Source: Mucilaginibacter glaciei
Lineage (GTDB): Bacteria > Bacteroidota > Bacteroidia > Sphingobacteriales > Sphingobacteriaceae
DNA length: 64,000 nucleotides
Assembly: GCF_014773245.1 (NCBI RefSeq)
Contig: NZ_JACWMX010000002.1
Coordinates: forward strand, 310,001-374,000
Reading direction: 5' to 3'
In this document: positions 27,035 through 36,322 of the stretch, piece after piece
How the letters are laid out: every line of letters begins with the position of its first letter
Position numbering within the stretch: position 1 is the stretch's first letter
The notes under the pieces: generated by a model
What the model saw: only the letters and a program-made list of their open reading frames with translations
Database searches by the model: none
Told to the model about the DNA's origin: nothing
Made by a program: the position numbers and the translations under genes

Positions 27035-29380
27035 ATGAGACCATTTATAATTCTATATACACTATTTTCTATCCTTTCGGTAGCAGTTTACGGTCAAACT
27101 ACTATCACAGGCACTGTAACAGACGCCCGCACACATGAGGCTATTGCCGGTGCGATGGTTGGCAATGCCGACGATAATATTAACCTTTCCACTACGAACA
27201 GCAAAGGTAAATTCAGCATACAGCCCGCCGGTATCAAATCCCTGCGCTTTAAAATGATCGGTTATGCTGATAAAATCTTTATATTATCAGGAGTTTCGCA
27301 TATCGAAGTCGCACTTGAACCCTCAACCGTCGATTTGCAGCAGGTAGTGATCTCGGCCAGCAGGGAGCGCCAGGCCCGGCAGGATGCACCCATTGCCATC
27401 AGCAAGATCAACGCCACCCAGATCCATGACACCAAAGCCACAGCACTTTACCAGCTGCTAAACAAAACAACCGGTGTTTATATGGTTGATCTGGGGAACG
27501 AGCAGCATACCATGGCCATCCGCCAGCCCATCACTTACAATGCCTTATATTTATATATGGAAGATGGCCTTCCCATCCGCCCGACGGGGATCTTTAATCA
27601 CAATTCCCTTTACGAGATCAACATGAGCGGGGTTAGGGATATAGAAGTGATCAAAGGCCCGGCATCATCGCTTTACGGCAGTAACGCCATCGGCGGGGCC
27701 ATCAACTTTATTACCCAGGGCCCGCCTGCCGGATATGCAGGCAATGTATCTGTACAGGGCGACAACTACCATTACCGGCGCATTGATGCAGACGGTGGTT
27801 TCAGCACCGGTAAATTCGGCTTATATGCAGGTGGTTACATTACCCACCAAAAACACAGCTGGCAGGATTACAGCGATTTTGATAAACGCTCCGGTAATTT
27901 TAAAACCACTTATGATTTTGATAACGCCACCCGTTTAACCACATCGGTTGCTTATAATTACTTAAACACCCAAACGCCGGGAAGTTTAGATAGTGCCCGC
28001 TTTTACAGCCGCAGTTACGGGGCTAATCAGCGCTTTACTTACCGTAAGGTGAATGCGTTTCGCGCTAATACCAAGTTGGAGCATGCCTGGAACGCGCAAA
28101 GCAATACTTTTTTGACACTGTTTTATCGTAAGAACTCAACCGAGCAGCTACCCAGCTATTTTATATCTGATGTTAGGGACGCCGCAGGTAATTACTTGAG
28201 TTCGAACGGGCAGCAGAACGATCAGAGCTTTCATAGTTTAGGTTTGCTGGCCCAACACCGTCAGGATCTGGATTTCCTGCATTCTCGATTGATCGTTGGG
28301 GTTTATGCGGATAACAGCCCAAGTTCTTACTACGCCAAATACCTCAACATCCAAAAAGATGTAGCGAATAACTTCTATACAGGTTATACCAGCACAGGCA
28401 GATATATAGATAATTATAAGATCAAGCTATTTAACACCGCAGCTTACACCCAATATGAAATTAACCCGGTTGAACCACTACGGATTGTGATGGGTTTACG
28501 TTATGACAGGATCCGCTACAACTTTACGAATGGCATAGCTGCCGGTAGCACAAAATATAAACAGCAGGAAACTAACGATTTTAACATCGTAGCGCCCAAA
28601 CTGGGGCTTACTTATAACTTTGGTAATAACAAAGGTTTTTACGCCAATTACAGCGTAGGTTTCCAACCACCGGAAACCGGCGACTTGTACAGCGCCCGCC
28701 AGTTAACGCCACTAAAGCAGGCTACCTTTAATAATTATGAAGCGGGTGGCTGGTTTACGGCACTTGATAAAAAGATGTATGTAGAGGTTACCCTGTATGA
28801 TTTGGAAGGCCGAAACGAGATCATTAACCAGTTACTGCCCGACAATACTACCCAAAACCAAAACGCGGGGGCTACCCGCCACAAGGGAATTGAGTACTCC
28901 GTTGCTTACGCGCCTATCCATGACTTAAGTTTTAGGTTTAGCGGCACCAACGCCCGGCACACCTATGTAGATTACAGCGAAGTGGGCACCAATTCTGCAA
29001 CAGGGGCAAGTACAGTAACCGTTTACAACGGCAACCGCATGAACAACGCCCCGGCCTGGATAGCGAATTCGGAGCTGACCTACAAACCATCCTATCTAAA
29101 TGGTTTCCGCATAGCGGGTGAGTGGCAGCACATCAATAAATATTTCACCAATCCCGCAAATACAAAAACTTATGCGGGTTATGATATTTACAACCTGCGT
29201 TTAGGGTATGATGTAAAAAGCAGCGCGGCTAAAGGGCTGGGCGTATGGTTTAACGTGATCAACTTAACCAATAAGCTTTACGCCACCACGGTTACCAGCA
29301 ACCAGTACGGCGATACCTACAACGCCGCCCCGCCGCGTATTTACACATTGGGTATTAGTTACTCTTTTTCAAAAAACTAA
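27035..29380 (+). CDS. TonB-dependent receptor (metal or siderophore uptake type)
   Basis: The 781-residue protein has a signal peptide (ending AVYGQ), a carboxypeptidase-regulatory-like domain (TITGTVTDARTHEAIAGAM), then a plug domain with QDAPIAISKINATQIHDTKA, IRQPITYNALYLYMEDGLPIRPTGIFNHN (split motifs) and GPASSLYGSNAIGGAINFIT. The last is the typical TonB-receptor plug signature. A 22-strand-type barrel follows, ending in TLGISYSFSKN with a terminal aromatic strand. The size and the plug motifs fit receptors for iron-chelates, copper or vitamin B12 rather than SusC. Together with its neighbours it forms a metal import operon, with 1 nt to the PepSY gene. The ligand is not visible. Confidence 0.93.
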   Translation: MRPFIILYTLFSILSVAVYGQTTITGTVTDARTHEAIAGAMVGNADDNINLSTTNSKGKFSIQPAGIKSLRFKMIGYADKIFILSGVSHIEVALEPSTVDLQQVVISASRERQARQDAPIAISKINATQIHDTKATALYQLLNKTTGVYMVDLGNEQHTMAIRQPITYNALYLYMEDGLPIRPTGIFNHNSLYEINMSGVRDIEVIKGPASSLYGSNAIGGAINFITQGPPAGYAGNVSVQGDNYHYRRIDADGGFSTGKFGLYAGGYITHQKHSWQDYSDFDKRSGNFKTTYDFDNATRLTTSVAYNYLNTQTPGSLDSARFYSRSYGANQRFTYRKVNAFRANTKLEHAWNAQSNTFLTLFYRKNSTEQLPSYFISDVRDAAGNYLSSNGQQNDQSFHSLGLLAQHRQDLDFLHSRLIVGVYADNSPSSYYAKYLNIQKDVANNFYTGYTSTGRYIDNYKIKLFNTAAYTQYEINPVEPLRIVMGLRYDRIRYNFTNGIAAGSTKYKQQETNDFNIVAPKLGLTYNFGNNKGFYANYSVGFQPPETGDLYSARQLTPLKQATFNNYEAGGWFTALDKKMYVEVTLYDLEGRNEIINQLLPDNTTQNQNAGATRHKGIEYSVAYAPIHDLSFRFSGTNARHTYVDYSEVGTNSATGASTVTVYNGNRMNNAPAWIANSELTYKPSYLNGFRIAGEWQHINKYFTNPANTKTYAGYDIYNLRLGYDVKSSAAKGLGVWFNVINLTNKLYATTVTSNQYGDTYNAAPPRIYTLGISYSFSKN

Positions 29381-29381
29381 A

Positions 29382-30833
29382 ATGGCAACAGCAAAACAAA
29401 ACTTTTATAAATGGCATAGGATATTGGGCTTAACAGCACTTATCCCTGTCATCTTCTGGACGCTGAGCGGGCTTTCGCACCCGTTCATGTCTAATTGGTT
29501 CAGGCCCACTATCGCAATGGAGGTTTTCAAACCCCTCACGCAAAGCAAAATGAAACCCGCGCTATCCTTACAGCAAGTGCTGGATAAGAATGCCATTACC
29601 GAGTTTAGAAATTTCAATATCGTTAACTTTAACAGGCAAACTTACTACCAGGTATTAGGGAAGGACAGCGTCGCCAGGTATTATTCGGCTAAAGATGCCA
29701 GCCTGCTAACCAATGGCGACCAGCTTTACGCTACCTACCTGGCGCGGTATTTTACACAGGATTCCATTTCGTCTATCAAATGCATCACCCTGCAAAAAAC
29801 GTTCGATGCGCAATACCAGCCGATCAACCACTTGCTGCCCGTTTGGAAGGTAGCCTTTAACCGCCCGGACGGAATGGACGTTTATATCGAAACCAGCCAC
29901 AGCCGCATAGGTACCTTTAATAACAACACCCGTAAGGCTATGCTGTGGTTATTTGAGCAGTTTCATACCTGGGCGTTCTTGGCAGCCATTGGCGGCGAGC
30001 AATTCCGCATCGTGGCGCTGCTGATCGTTGTTGGTTGTATGTTGCCTTCATTGCTAAGCGGGTTGATTGTTTATGGTTTCTTTTGGAAGAAATTCAAAAC
30101 GGCACAGCAAAATCGAATGGTAGCGGGCAAGGACGATAAACGCTTTGTTCACCGCTTTCACCGGCAACTCGGGCTTATCGTTTCGTTTGTGTTATTTACC
30201 TTTATCATTAGCGGGGCATTTCACCTGCTGGTAAAGCTGCATAATATCGACCCTGATGAAAAGAATTACGAGCAACTCATTGACAGGAAAGATTTAATTG
30301 CAGGCAATTTAAACCTGCCTGTTCCAGATAGCGCTATCTCAAAGATTTCATTGGTAAAGTGTTTCGAAAAAACATATTTCCAGGTAAGTACCGTTAAAAA
30401 AGACATTTTATATTTTGACGCGGCAACCGGCCGGGAATTAAAAGACGGGGACAAAGAATTTGCCTATTATTTAAGTTATTTTTACCGATCACAGCAAAAT
30501 AGATCCGAAGAACCAAAATTGATAAATGAGCCGCCTGTTACGCAGATCCGCCAGTTTGATAACGAGTATGGCTTTATCAATAAACGCCTGCCTGTGCAAA
30601 AAGTGGTTTACCCGGATGGTGAAAATTGGTATATCGAAACTACCTCATCCAAACTGGCCACAAAAGTTGCTGGTATTGACCTTGCAGAAGGCTTTTCCTT
30701 TATATTTTTGCACAAATACTTCGGTATGAGCTGGGCGGGTAAAAACATTCGTGATATTATAAGTATGCTGGCCGCCCTGGGTGTGCTGGTGGTATCACTA
30801 TTTGGATTTGCAGCCTTTATTAAAAACAAATAA
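29382..30833 (+). CDS. PepSY domain-containing membrane protein
   Basis: The 483-residue protein is a PepSY-associated transmembrane helix protein of the iron-regulated type. It begins with NFYKWHRILGLTALIPVIFWTLSGLSHPF, the usual first helix with conserved His, and has further helices near MLWLFEQFHTWAFLAA, FRIVALLIVVGCMLPSLLSGL, RFHRQLGLIVSFVLFTFIISGAFHLL and at the C-terminus. Two periplasmic PepSY-like portions (including YYQVLGKDSVARYYSA and YFQVSTVKKDILYFDAATG) lie between helices. Family members sit with TonB receptors and probably reduce or release metal from a chelator at the periplasmic face. The gene starts 1 nt after the receptor stop and 4 nt before the lipoprotein start, so translational coupling is likely. 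Confidence 0.88.
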   Translation: MATAKQNFYKWHRILGLTALIPVIFWTLSGLSHPFMSNWFRPTIAMEVFKPLTQSKMKPALSLQQVLDKNAITEFRNFNIVNFNRQTYYQVLGKDSVARYYSAKDASLLTNGDQLYATYLARYFTQDSISSIKCITLQKTFDAQYQPINHLLPVWKVAFNRPDGMDVYIETSHSRIGTFNNNTRKAMLWLFEQFHTWAFLAAIGGEQFRIVALLIVVGCMLPSLLSGLIVYGFFWKKFKTAQQNRMVAGKDDKRFVHRFHRQLGLIVSFVLFTFIISGAFHLLVKLHNIDPDEKNYEQLIDRKDLIAGNLNLPVPDSAISKISLVKCFEKTYFQVSTVKKDILYFDAATGRELKDGDKEFAYYLSYFYRSQQNRSEEPKLINEPPVTQIRQFDNEYGFINKRLPVQKVVYPDGENWYIETTSSKLATKVAGIDLAEGFSFIFLHKYFGMSWAGKNIRDIISMLAALGVLVVSLFGFAAFIKNK

Positions 30834-30837
30834 TCAG

Positions 30838-31047
30838 ATGAAAAGATCAATAATCCTCTTCGCATTTGCAGCACTTACCTTTGGGGTAAGTGCCTGCAAC
30901 AACAGCAGCAAAACTGCTACTAAAGAAACCGCTAAACCCAAGGGGAAATACTATTGCACAATGCACCCCGAAATAACAAGCGATAAGCCCGGCACCTGCT
31001 CTAAATGCGGCATGGACCTGGTAGAACGGGACATGACCGGGAAATAA
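30838..31047 (+). CDS. Heavy-metal-binding-domain lipoprotein
   Basis: The 69-residue product has a lipoprotein signal (FAALTFGVSAC, lipobox Cys20) and, after a short linker, the heavy-metal-binding domain motif YYCTMHPEITSDKPGTCSKCGMDLV. That motif carries Cys, His, and two further Cys plus Met residues as metal ligands and is also found at the N-termini of CusB-type efflux adaptors and copper ATPases. Here it stands alone as a lipid-anchored periplasmic or outer-membrane metal-binding protein. It is the last gene of the operon starting at 26524; its stop directly abuts the stop of the convergent DUF3179 gene with no gap. Confidence 0.85.
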   Translation: MKRSIILFAFAALTFGVSACNNSSKTATKETAKPKGKYYCTMHPEITSDKPGTCSKCGMDLVERDMTGK

Positions 31048-32244
31048 TTAATCTTTCCAGAACAGCGTATTAGGGTGGAACTGCTTCCAGGAGCGCCAAT
31101 ATTCCTGATAGGCCTGGATCTTGCCCAGCTTTTGGCCTTTTTGGCTGCCGGCAACGCAGTTGCCGCTCCAGTCCCAAATCGATGAGGTTTCGGCATCGGT
31201 CAGCATATCGGCAGGTGTAAGGCTAAAGTGCATTTGCCTGCCGTTTAGGGTAGCATTGTAAACGTGATAATTCATGCTGTCCTTTTGCATACCGACAATA
31301 AGGTTGGTGTTGTTTATCTTATCATTCAGGACCCGCTTCTTAACCATAGCGCGCCAGTCGTAAGCTTTTGGCTGGCCGCTTATTATTACGCCGATCATCC
31401 AGCTTTTTTTGTATAGCGTATCTTTGTTTTCGATACTATCCCTGTCAATCGCCTGCAGGCGATCGTAGTTATTCAGGTCTAGGTAATCGTTCGTAAACAA
31501 GTTGTCTGGCTGTAATATGAGCGACCCGGGGTATTTTTCCAGCCAGCCGCCAAGGGTTAGTTGTTCATAAGGGATCTCTGCCAGGTGAGCTCCCTTCATG
31601 GGCCCCACAGCTGCATAGCCCGTGCTTTGATACCACCATGTTTTGGTGCCTACATCCTCAATTATAGCATTGTAATGCCTCGCGCCCACCAATCTGAAGC
31701 TTTGCTTTACCCCGTTGATGACAGGATCATAAACCCGGCCTGTACGGCACATGGTGCAATAAGTTACCATAATGGCTTTATTGCCAATATTGTCCTGCAT
31801 TTTATGATGATAGCCTAAATAGATGATCGGATAGGCCTTAGCTACCCCGTTGTGGACCACCCCTATCACCAGGTAGCTATGCGGCACCCGGCTTTTAATC
31901 GCGTTGGCAAAGTTTACCTTTTGGGTTTCTTTGAACATGATCTCGGCCTTGTAAGTATAGTCGGTATAATAATAACTACCCAGGCAGATGAGCATAACCA
32001 CCAATTTGACAATCCTGGCTGTTAGTGTGTTTCTTCGGAAGTAGGCCACAAAATACCAAAGCATCAGCGCTGCACCCAGTATGCGTAAAGGCAGGATGAT
32101 CTTCTCCAGGTAATAGCAAAGGGTAATGGCGTTGATATCCTGGCTGCCGGGGAAAGGCATTAGCAGGTAAGCATGTATCAAACCCGGCATTAACAGCAAT
32201 AGGATGCCGATCCAAAATATATAGGGCCTGGTATTATTGATCAT
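31048..32244 (-). CDS. DUF3179 domain-containing membrane protein
   Basis: The 398-residue protein starts with about four transmembrane helices (residues 8-28, 40-65, 75-92 and beyond) and then a DUF3179 soluble domain. The family hallmarks are AYPIIYLGYHHKMQDNIGNKAIMVTYCTMCRTGRVYD with a Cys-x2-Cys pair (written here in short as CTMC) and a His, and later D-W-S-G-N-C. The function of DUF3179 is unknown; the conserved Cys and His suggest metal or redox chemistry. It is single and convergent with the metal-binding operon. Confidence 0.86.
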   Translation of the reverse strand: MINNTRPYIFWIGILLLLMPGLIHAYLLMPFPGSQDINAITLCYYLEKIILPLRILGAALMLWYFVAYFRRNTLTARIVKLVVMLICLGSYYYTDYTYKAEIMFKETQKVNFANAIKSRVPHSYLVIGVVHNGVAKAYPIIYLGYHHKMQDNIGNKAIMVTYCTMCRTGRVYDPVINGVKQSFRLVGARHYNAIIEDVGTKTWWYQSTGYAAVGPMKGAHLAEIPYEQLTLGGWLEKYPGSLILQPDNLFTNDYLDLNNYDRLQAIDRDSIENKDTLYKKSWMIGVIISGQPKAYDWRAMVKKRVLNDKINNTNLIVGMQKDSMNYHVYNATLNGRQMHFSLTPADMLTDAETSSIWDWSGNCVAGSQKGQKLGKIQAYQEYWRSWKQFHPNTLFWKD

Positions 32245-32427
32245 GAATATGTAAGTACGCCTAATTGCTAAGGCTGGATTATAATTTTCACTAATTTATA
32301 AAACATTACCAATATTAAAAGTGGTTTGCTTGGCTCAATTTATTGCGCTTTATGTTATCGTTTTTTTTGACTTTAGGCTTACGCTCAAACAAGGCAATAG
32401 ACTTACTTTTATAAAAATTTAAAGCTT

Positions 32428-33117
32428 ATGAAAGTTGAGATATGGTCTGATGTGATGTGCCCTTTCTGTTACATAGGCAAGCGCAGGTTCGAAGACGCTT
32501 TACAGCAGTTTGCCCATAAGGATGAGGTGGAGATAGAATGGAAAAGCTTTCAGCTTAACCCGGATATGGTAACCGATCCATCAGTTAACATTAACCAATA
32601 TTTAGCCGATGCCAAAGGCTGGACATTGGAATATGCAAAGCAAATGAACAACCATGTAACTGAAATGGCAGCCGAAGTTGGCTTACATTACAATATGGAT
32701 AGGGCCGTTGTTGCCAACAGTTTTAACGCACACCGCTTTACCCATTTTGCCAAAAAGCACGGTTTAGGTGTTGAGGCAGAAGAGCAATTATTTAAGGCGT
32801 ATTTTACTGATGGCAAGAATATGGACGATGTTGATACCCTTGCTCAATTAGGTGCAGAACTCGGTTTGGATGCGGGCGAGATCAAACAAACCCTGGCTAC
32901 CAATGCCTTTGCCGACGAGGTGAAGCATGACATTGCCGAGGCTTCATACCTGGGCATCCGTGGTGTTCCTTTCTTTGTGATGAGTGGGAAGTACGCCGTA
33001 TCCGGCGCGCAGGCAGTGCCCGTTTTTACCGAAACTCTGGAGAAGGCTTACAGTGAGTTTCGCCCACAGCTGGAAATAGTTGAAGGCCCCGTTTGCGGGC
33101 CTGACGGCGACTGCTAA
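32428..33117 (+). CDS. DsbA-family oxidoreductase, FrnE-like
   Basis: The 229-residue product matches FrnE/DsbA-type thioredoxin-fold proteins: MKVEIWSDVMCPFC with the CxxC active site at Cys11/Cys14, the inserted helical domain with ANSFNAHRFTHFAKKHGL, and GIRGVPFFVMSGKYAVSGAQ with the cis-proline loop. No signal peptide is present, so it is cytoplasmic. The C-terminus ends in G-P-V-C-G-P-D-G-D-C, a second cysteine pair of the sort seen in FrnE of Deinococcus. It probably acts in disulfide exchange or 2-hydroxychromene-type isomerisation; the former is more likely. Confidence 0.9.
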   Translation: MKVEIWSDVMCPFCYIGKRRFEDALQQFAHKDEVEIEWKSFQLNPDMVTDPSVNINQYLADAKGWTLEYAKQMNNHVTEMAAEVGLHYNMDRAVVANSFNAHRFTHFAKKHGLGVEAEEQLFKAYFTDGKNMDDVDTLAQLGAELGLDAGEIKQTLATNAFADEVKHDIAEASYLGIRGVPFFVMSGKYAVSGAQAVPVFTETLEKAYSEFRPQLEIVEGPVCGPDGDC

Positions 33118-33387
33118 TTTTCTACAAAAAAGGTTTACAAAAGTTTACATATTTCAGCGAAATACTTATTAATATTTTGATAATCAATTATTTACATATT
33201 AAGTGGGTTTACATGAAAATCACGCTATTTATATAGCGTATGTACGCGCCGATTTGTCCGGCTAACGCTGTTTAACTGGTAATTACAATATGTTAAACCT
33301 GCTGCAAACCGCCAGCAATTATCAAATTTGTAATTAATACCCTATCTTTGTAAAACTTAGTGTAAAAATAACACTAAGCACAACCAT
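33118..33387. promoter_or_regulatory. Intergenic region with TTTACA repeats, a hairpin and a -7-like box
   Basis: Four TTTACA hexamers lie in the same orientation at 33134, 33144, 33191 and 33208. ACGCTAT (33222-33228) and ATAGCGT (33233-33239) form a perfect 7-bp hairpin without a T tract. TATCTTTG at 33343-33350 matches the -7 promoter element for the following MFS gene, though I see no good -33 element at the right distance. Confidence 0.35.
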
Positions 33388-34536
33388 TTGGAAGCAACAT
33401 TACCCACTTACAACTTTACTAAACGCACCTTACGGATTGCCGTTGGTGTGATGTTTTTTATGACCGGCCTGTGCTTTGCCAGCTGGGCATCGCGTATTGC
33501 TACCATACAGCAGGACCTTGGTTTAAGCGATGCCGCTTTGGGTGGTGTACTATTTGCCACCCCGGTTGGCTTAATGGCGTCATTACCATTCTCGGGTTGG
33601 ATCATCACCAAAATTGGCAGCCGGAAATTATTGATCGCTGCGCTCATTGTATATGCCTGCTGCCTGGTAACGCTCGGGCTAGCCCAAAATACCTTTCAAC
33701 TCATTATCTGCCTCGCTTTTTTCGGGTTTTCGAGCAACGCAGTAAACATATCTGTAAATACACAGGCAGTAGCCGCAGAAGAACTTTATCAGAAACCAAT
33801 CCTCGCATCCTTTCACGGATTATGGAGTTTGGCCGGGTTTGCCGGGGCAGGGATAGGCACGTTTATGATCGGTAAGCAAATCATTCCCCTTCACCACTTT
33901 TCAATCATATTTGCGCTCATCATTATCGCGGTAGCGGTAACATCAGGTTATCTAAAAAATGATAAGGTTACCAGCAGCGGCCCGGTGTTTGTACTGCCCG
34001 ATAATTCCCTCATTAAATTAGGGATCATTGCCTTTTGCTCGATGATATGCGAGGGTGCCATGTTTGACTGGAGCGTGATCTATTTTAAGAAAGTGGTATT
34101 TGCGCAAGGCGCCTGGATGGGTGCCGGCTATACAGCCTTTATGCTTACCATGGCCGGCGGCAGGTTTATTGCCGACTGGTTTGCCCACCGCTTCGGGTTA
34201 AAACGGACTTTACAATTAAGTGGCATGTTAACGGCCACCGGCCTGATCTTAGCAGTGGTGTTCCCTTACATCTACACCGCTATGGCCGGCTTTTTATTGG
34301 TTGGCTTCGGGGTATCGTCGGTAGTGCCGTTAGTTTACAGTGCCGCCGGCAAATCAAAAACCATGTCGGCGGGTGTGGCATTAGCGGCTGTATCAACCAT
34401 TGGTTTTATGGGCTTTTTAGTAGGCCCCCCTATTATAGGGTTCATAGCGGGCCTGGCATCACTACGGGCATCATTTACGTTGATAGCCGCAATGGGCATC
34501 TGCGTTACCGTGTTTGCTACCAAGGCTAAGATCTAA
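33388..34536 (+). CDS. MFS transporter
   Basis: The 382-residue product has twelve predicted helices. The first has VGVMFFMTGLCFASWASRIATIQQDLGLSDAALG, a start typical of the YbjJ/FucP-like branch of major facilitators, followed by GWIITKIGSRKLL in the A-motif position. A second half-domain begins near GIIAFCSMICEGAMFDWSVIYF. The substrate may be a sugar or an organic solute, but nothing in the sequence decides it. A TTG at 33388 is the only start giving the full first helix; the internal ATG at the 22nd codon would truncate the N-terminus. The gene ends in the 4-nt CTAA shared with the convergent gene at 34533. Confidence 0.88.
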   Translation: MEATLPTYNFTKRTLRIAVGVMFFMTGLCFASWASRIATIQQDLGLSDAALGGVLFATPVGLMASLPFSGWIITKIGSRKLLIAALIVYACCLVTLGLAQNTFQLIICLAFFGFSSNAVNISVNTQAVAAEELYQKPILASFHGLWSLAGFAGAGIGTFMIGKQIIPLHHFSIIFALIIIAVAVTSGYLKNDKVTSSGPVFVLPDNSLIKLGIIAFCSMICEGAMFDWSVIYFKKVVFAQGAWMGAGYTAFMLTMAGGRFIADWFAHRFGLKRTLQLSGMLTATGLILAVVFPYIYTAMAGFLLVGFGVSSVVPLVYSAAGKSKTMSAGVALAAVSTIGFMGFLVGPPIIGFIAGLASLRASFTLIAAMGICVTVFATKAKI

Positions 34537-34814
34537 CGGCCTTTACCTTCCTCGTTTAAATCAGCAGCATCCGGGTTCAATATATATTCAAATTTTTCGT
34601 AGCCGTTATGAAATAGGAACTTCACCCGTTCATGCGGCAGGTTAATATCTAAAGAAATAGCAGCTAAAGTTTGCGGCAGGTTATCCCTAATCAGTTTCAG
34701 ATCGGTTACGTTGGGCATTTCTATGGCTATATCGTTACCGCGGGGAGCTATTTGCCAATCCTTTATATTAGCTGCGGTTAAAACATTCACCCATTTTTGC
34801 TGATATGCGTTCAT
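34533..34814 (-). CDS. Hypothetical protein
   Basis: The 93-residue product (MNAYQQKWVNVLTAANIKDWQIAPRG and onward) is soluble, with alternating helix and strand elements and no signal peptide. I do not recognise a family. Codon use and a clean start/stop favour a real gene. Its stop is shared with the convergent MFS gene (bases CTAA). Confidence 0.6.
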   Translation of the reverse strand: MNAYQQKWVNVLTAANIKDWQIAPRGNDIAIEMPNVTDLKLIRDNLPQTLAAISLDINLPHERVKFLFHNGYEKFEYILNPDAADLNEEGKGR

Positions 34815-34876
34815 ATAAGTTCAATTTGGTAAAGGAATAGAACAGGCGACTATGGATTAAGTTTCAAAAGCTGCTG

Positions 34877-36019
34877 TCAAAACTCCTGGTAATGCGGGCC
34901 GGTCGAGAACACATACTTGCCATAAAGACCCAAAGGTGTAACCCGGTTCTGAAACATCATGTTAGGGCTGCGCGAAAATTTGCGGAAGTCGGCCTCGCTT
35001 GCCTGCCCTATATATGGTGTATAAAAATGCCCCATATGTGCATTCCGCCAGGCCATTACGTACGATAATTTATGTTTACTGATGAGGGGTAATAAAACAT
35101 TCGTCCACCAGTCTGCCTGCGGTATTTTTTCATAACCGGTCTCGGGCAGGCAGGCCAGTTTATGATTCTTAATGGCAACAGCGTCAAGTATTTTTAGCCG
35201 GTTCTCTAAATTGAACCGATAATCCTTGACGTTATAACAATAATTATCAAAGCCGATATAATCAGTGTATTCGTTACCGGGATAGCGGGCCATAAAATCC
35301 GCCTCGCTGTTAAAATCGGCCACAGAAAACACGATCAGCAGGTTGTGCAGGTTCTTTTTATTCCGCAGGTAATCGATGGTAAATCTCCATAATTCTTTAA
35401 ATTCCTCTGGCGTGCTCGTGTTTGCACACCACCAAAACCAGCTACCTGTCAGCTCATGAAAAGGGCGAAATAAAATCGGGATGGCTTCACCTCCGGGCCC
35501 TTTCATGCTCCCTATATACTTTGCAGCCTTGTCCAAATATTCAACGTAGCGGCTATAATTATTCCCACCCGGCAAAAGGGTCATCACGGTGCGCTGGGTA
35601 GTATCCCAGGCGGTTTTGCCGTTGGCGGGGTTATCCATATGCCAGCAAAAAGTATTTACGCCGCCGCGGTCATACGCCTGGCGTACCAGCTTTCTTTGTA
35701 AAGCAAATGGGATGTTATTAATATCGCGGGTACTATCATGCTCAATTTTTGCCAGGTCCCACCCATACACAGCGGGGTAGCTGCCGGTTATGGTTTTTAC
35801 ATCACTCATACCGGGTTCAAAGCACCAGCCAATGCCGTAGGCGGTATCGTCATGATGGCCAAACATTACTCCTGCATCTGTAAGGCGCTGCATACTATAG
35901 TATAGCTGGCGGCTTTCGGGCGTGGCTTGCTTGTCGCAGGGATCAAACAATTGCGCTTTTGCAACAATGCTGCTCATCATAAAAAAAAGGGCTATTGATT
36001 GGCGTAAAATCATGTTCAT
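34877..36019 (-). CDS. Secreted GH26 beta-mannanase family protein
   Basis: The 380-residue protein matches GH26. A signal peptide ends near IVAKAQ, and the catalytic barrel shows GVMFGHHDDTAYGIGW, PAVYGWDL, NTFCWHMDNP and the acid/base segment ILFRPFHELTGSWFWW with the Glu of H-E-L. The nucleophile segment is the CLPETGY motif. Family members hydrolyse beta-1,4-mannan or related glucomannan by a retaining mechanism. Two close Met codons (36019, 36013) could start the signal peptide, and an outer start at 36040 is less likely. The gene stands by itself with no PUL neighbours. Confidence 0.91.
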   Translation of the reverse strand: MNMILRQSIALFFMMSSIVAKAQLFDPCDKQATPESRQLYYSMQRLTDAGVMFGHHDDTAYGIGWCFEPGMSDVKTITGSYPAVYGWDLAKIEHDSTRDINNIPFALQRKLVRQAYDRGGVNTFCWHMDNPANGKTAWDTTQRTVMTLLPGGNNYSRYVEYLDKAAKYIGSMKGPGGEAIPILFRPFHELTGSWFWWCANTSTPEEFKELWRFTIDYLRNKKNLHNLLIVFSVADFNSEADFMARYPGNEYTDYIGFDNYCYNVKDYRFNLENRLKILDAVAIKNHKLACLPETGYEKIPQADWWTNVLLPLISKHKLSYVMAWRNAHMGHFYTPYIGQASEADFRKFSRSPNMMFQNRVTPLGLYGKYVFSTGPHYQEF

Positions 36020-36227
36020 TGGGCGGTTTAAAGATATCATATTGCAGGTTTCCCTTCAACAATTTAAATAACTTGTGTGTCTAATTGTTTTACGCTACTA
36101 CCCATATCTGACACTTATAGTTTATTGTACTCGGCAAGCGTGCAATATTGCACACACCATAATTTTATATCACCTTTGCAGTCGGCGCAAAACTGACTAT
36201 ATATCCAAATAGGTCAAACCGTCTGCC

Positions 36228-36254
36228 GTTTGTAATAATTGCGTTATTACAAAC
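36228..36254. promoter_or_regulatory. 11-bp perfect inverted repeat upstream of the Mla-type operon
   Basis: GTTTGTAATAA (36228-36238) and TTATTACAAAC (36244-36254) pair perfectly around TTGCG. No T tract follows, so it looks more like a protein-binding palindrome than a terminator. It lies about 70 nt before the ATG of the permease gene. Confidence 0.4.
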
Positions 36255-36262
36255 AACTTGTG

Positions 36263-36275
36263 CTACAAATTGTAG
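36263..36275. promoter_or_regulatory. Second palindrome upstream of the Mla-type operon
   Basis: CTACAA (36263-36268) and TTGTAG (36270-36275) flank one A, giving a 13-bp perfect palindrome 8 nt after the first inverted repeat. Confidence 0.35.
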
Positions 36276-36305
36276 TGATACTTAAAAGTAATTTCTAGTT
36301 ATTTA

Positions 36306-36313
36306 TACCTTTG
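36306..36313 (+). promoter_or_regulatory. Probable -7 promoter box of the Mla-type operon
   Basis: TACCTTTG at 36306-36313 fits TAnnTTTG and lies 9 nt before the ATG at 36323. I found no clear -33 element at 19-23 nt, so activation by a factor on the palindromes is possible. Confidence 0.4.
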
Positions 36314-36322
36314 CCCCTATTA

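Noticed and set aside
33388..34536. Starting the MFS gene at the internal ATG at its 22nd codon
   Set aside because: This would cut off the first part of the first membrane helix; the TTG at 33388 gives a complete N-terminus.
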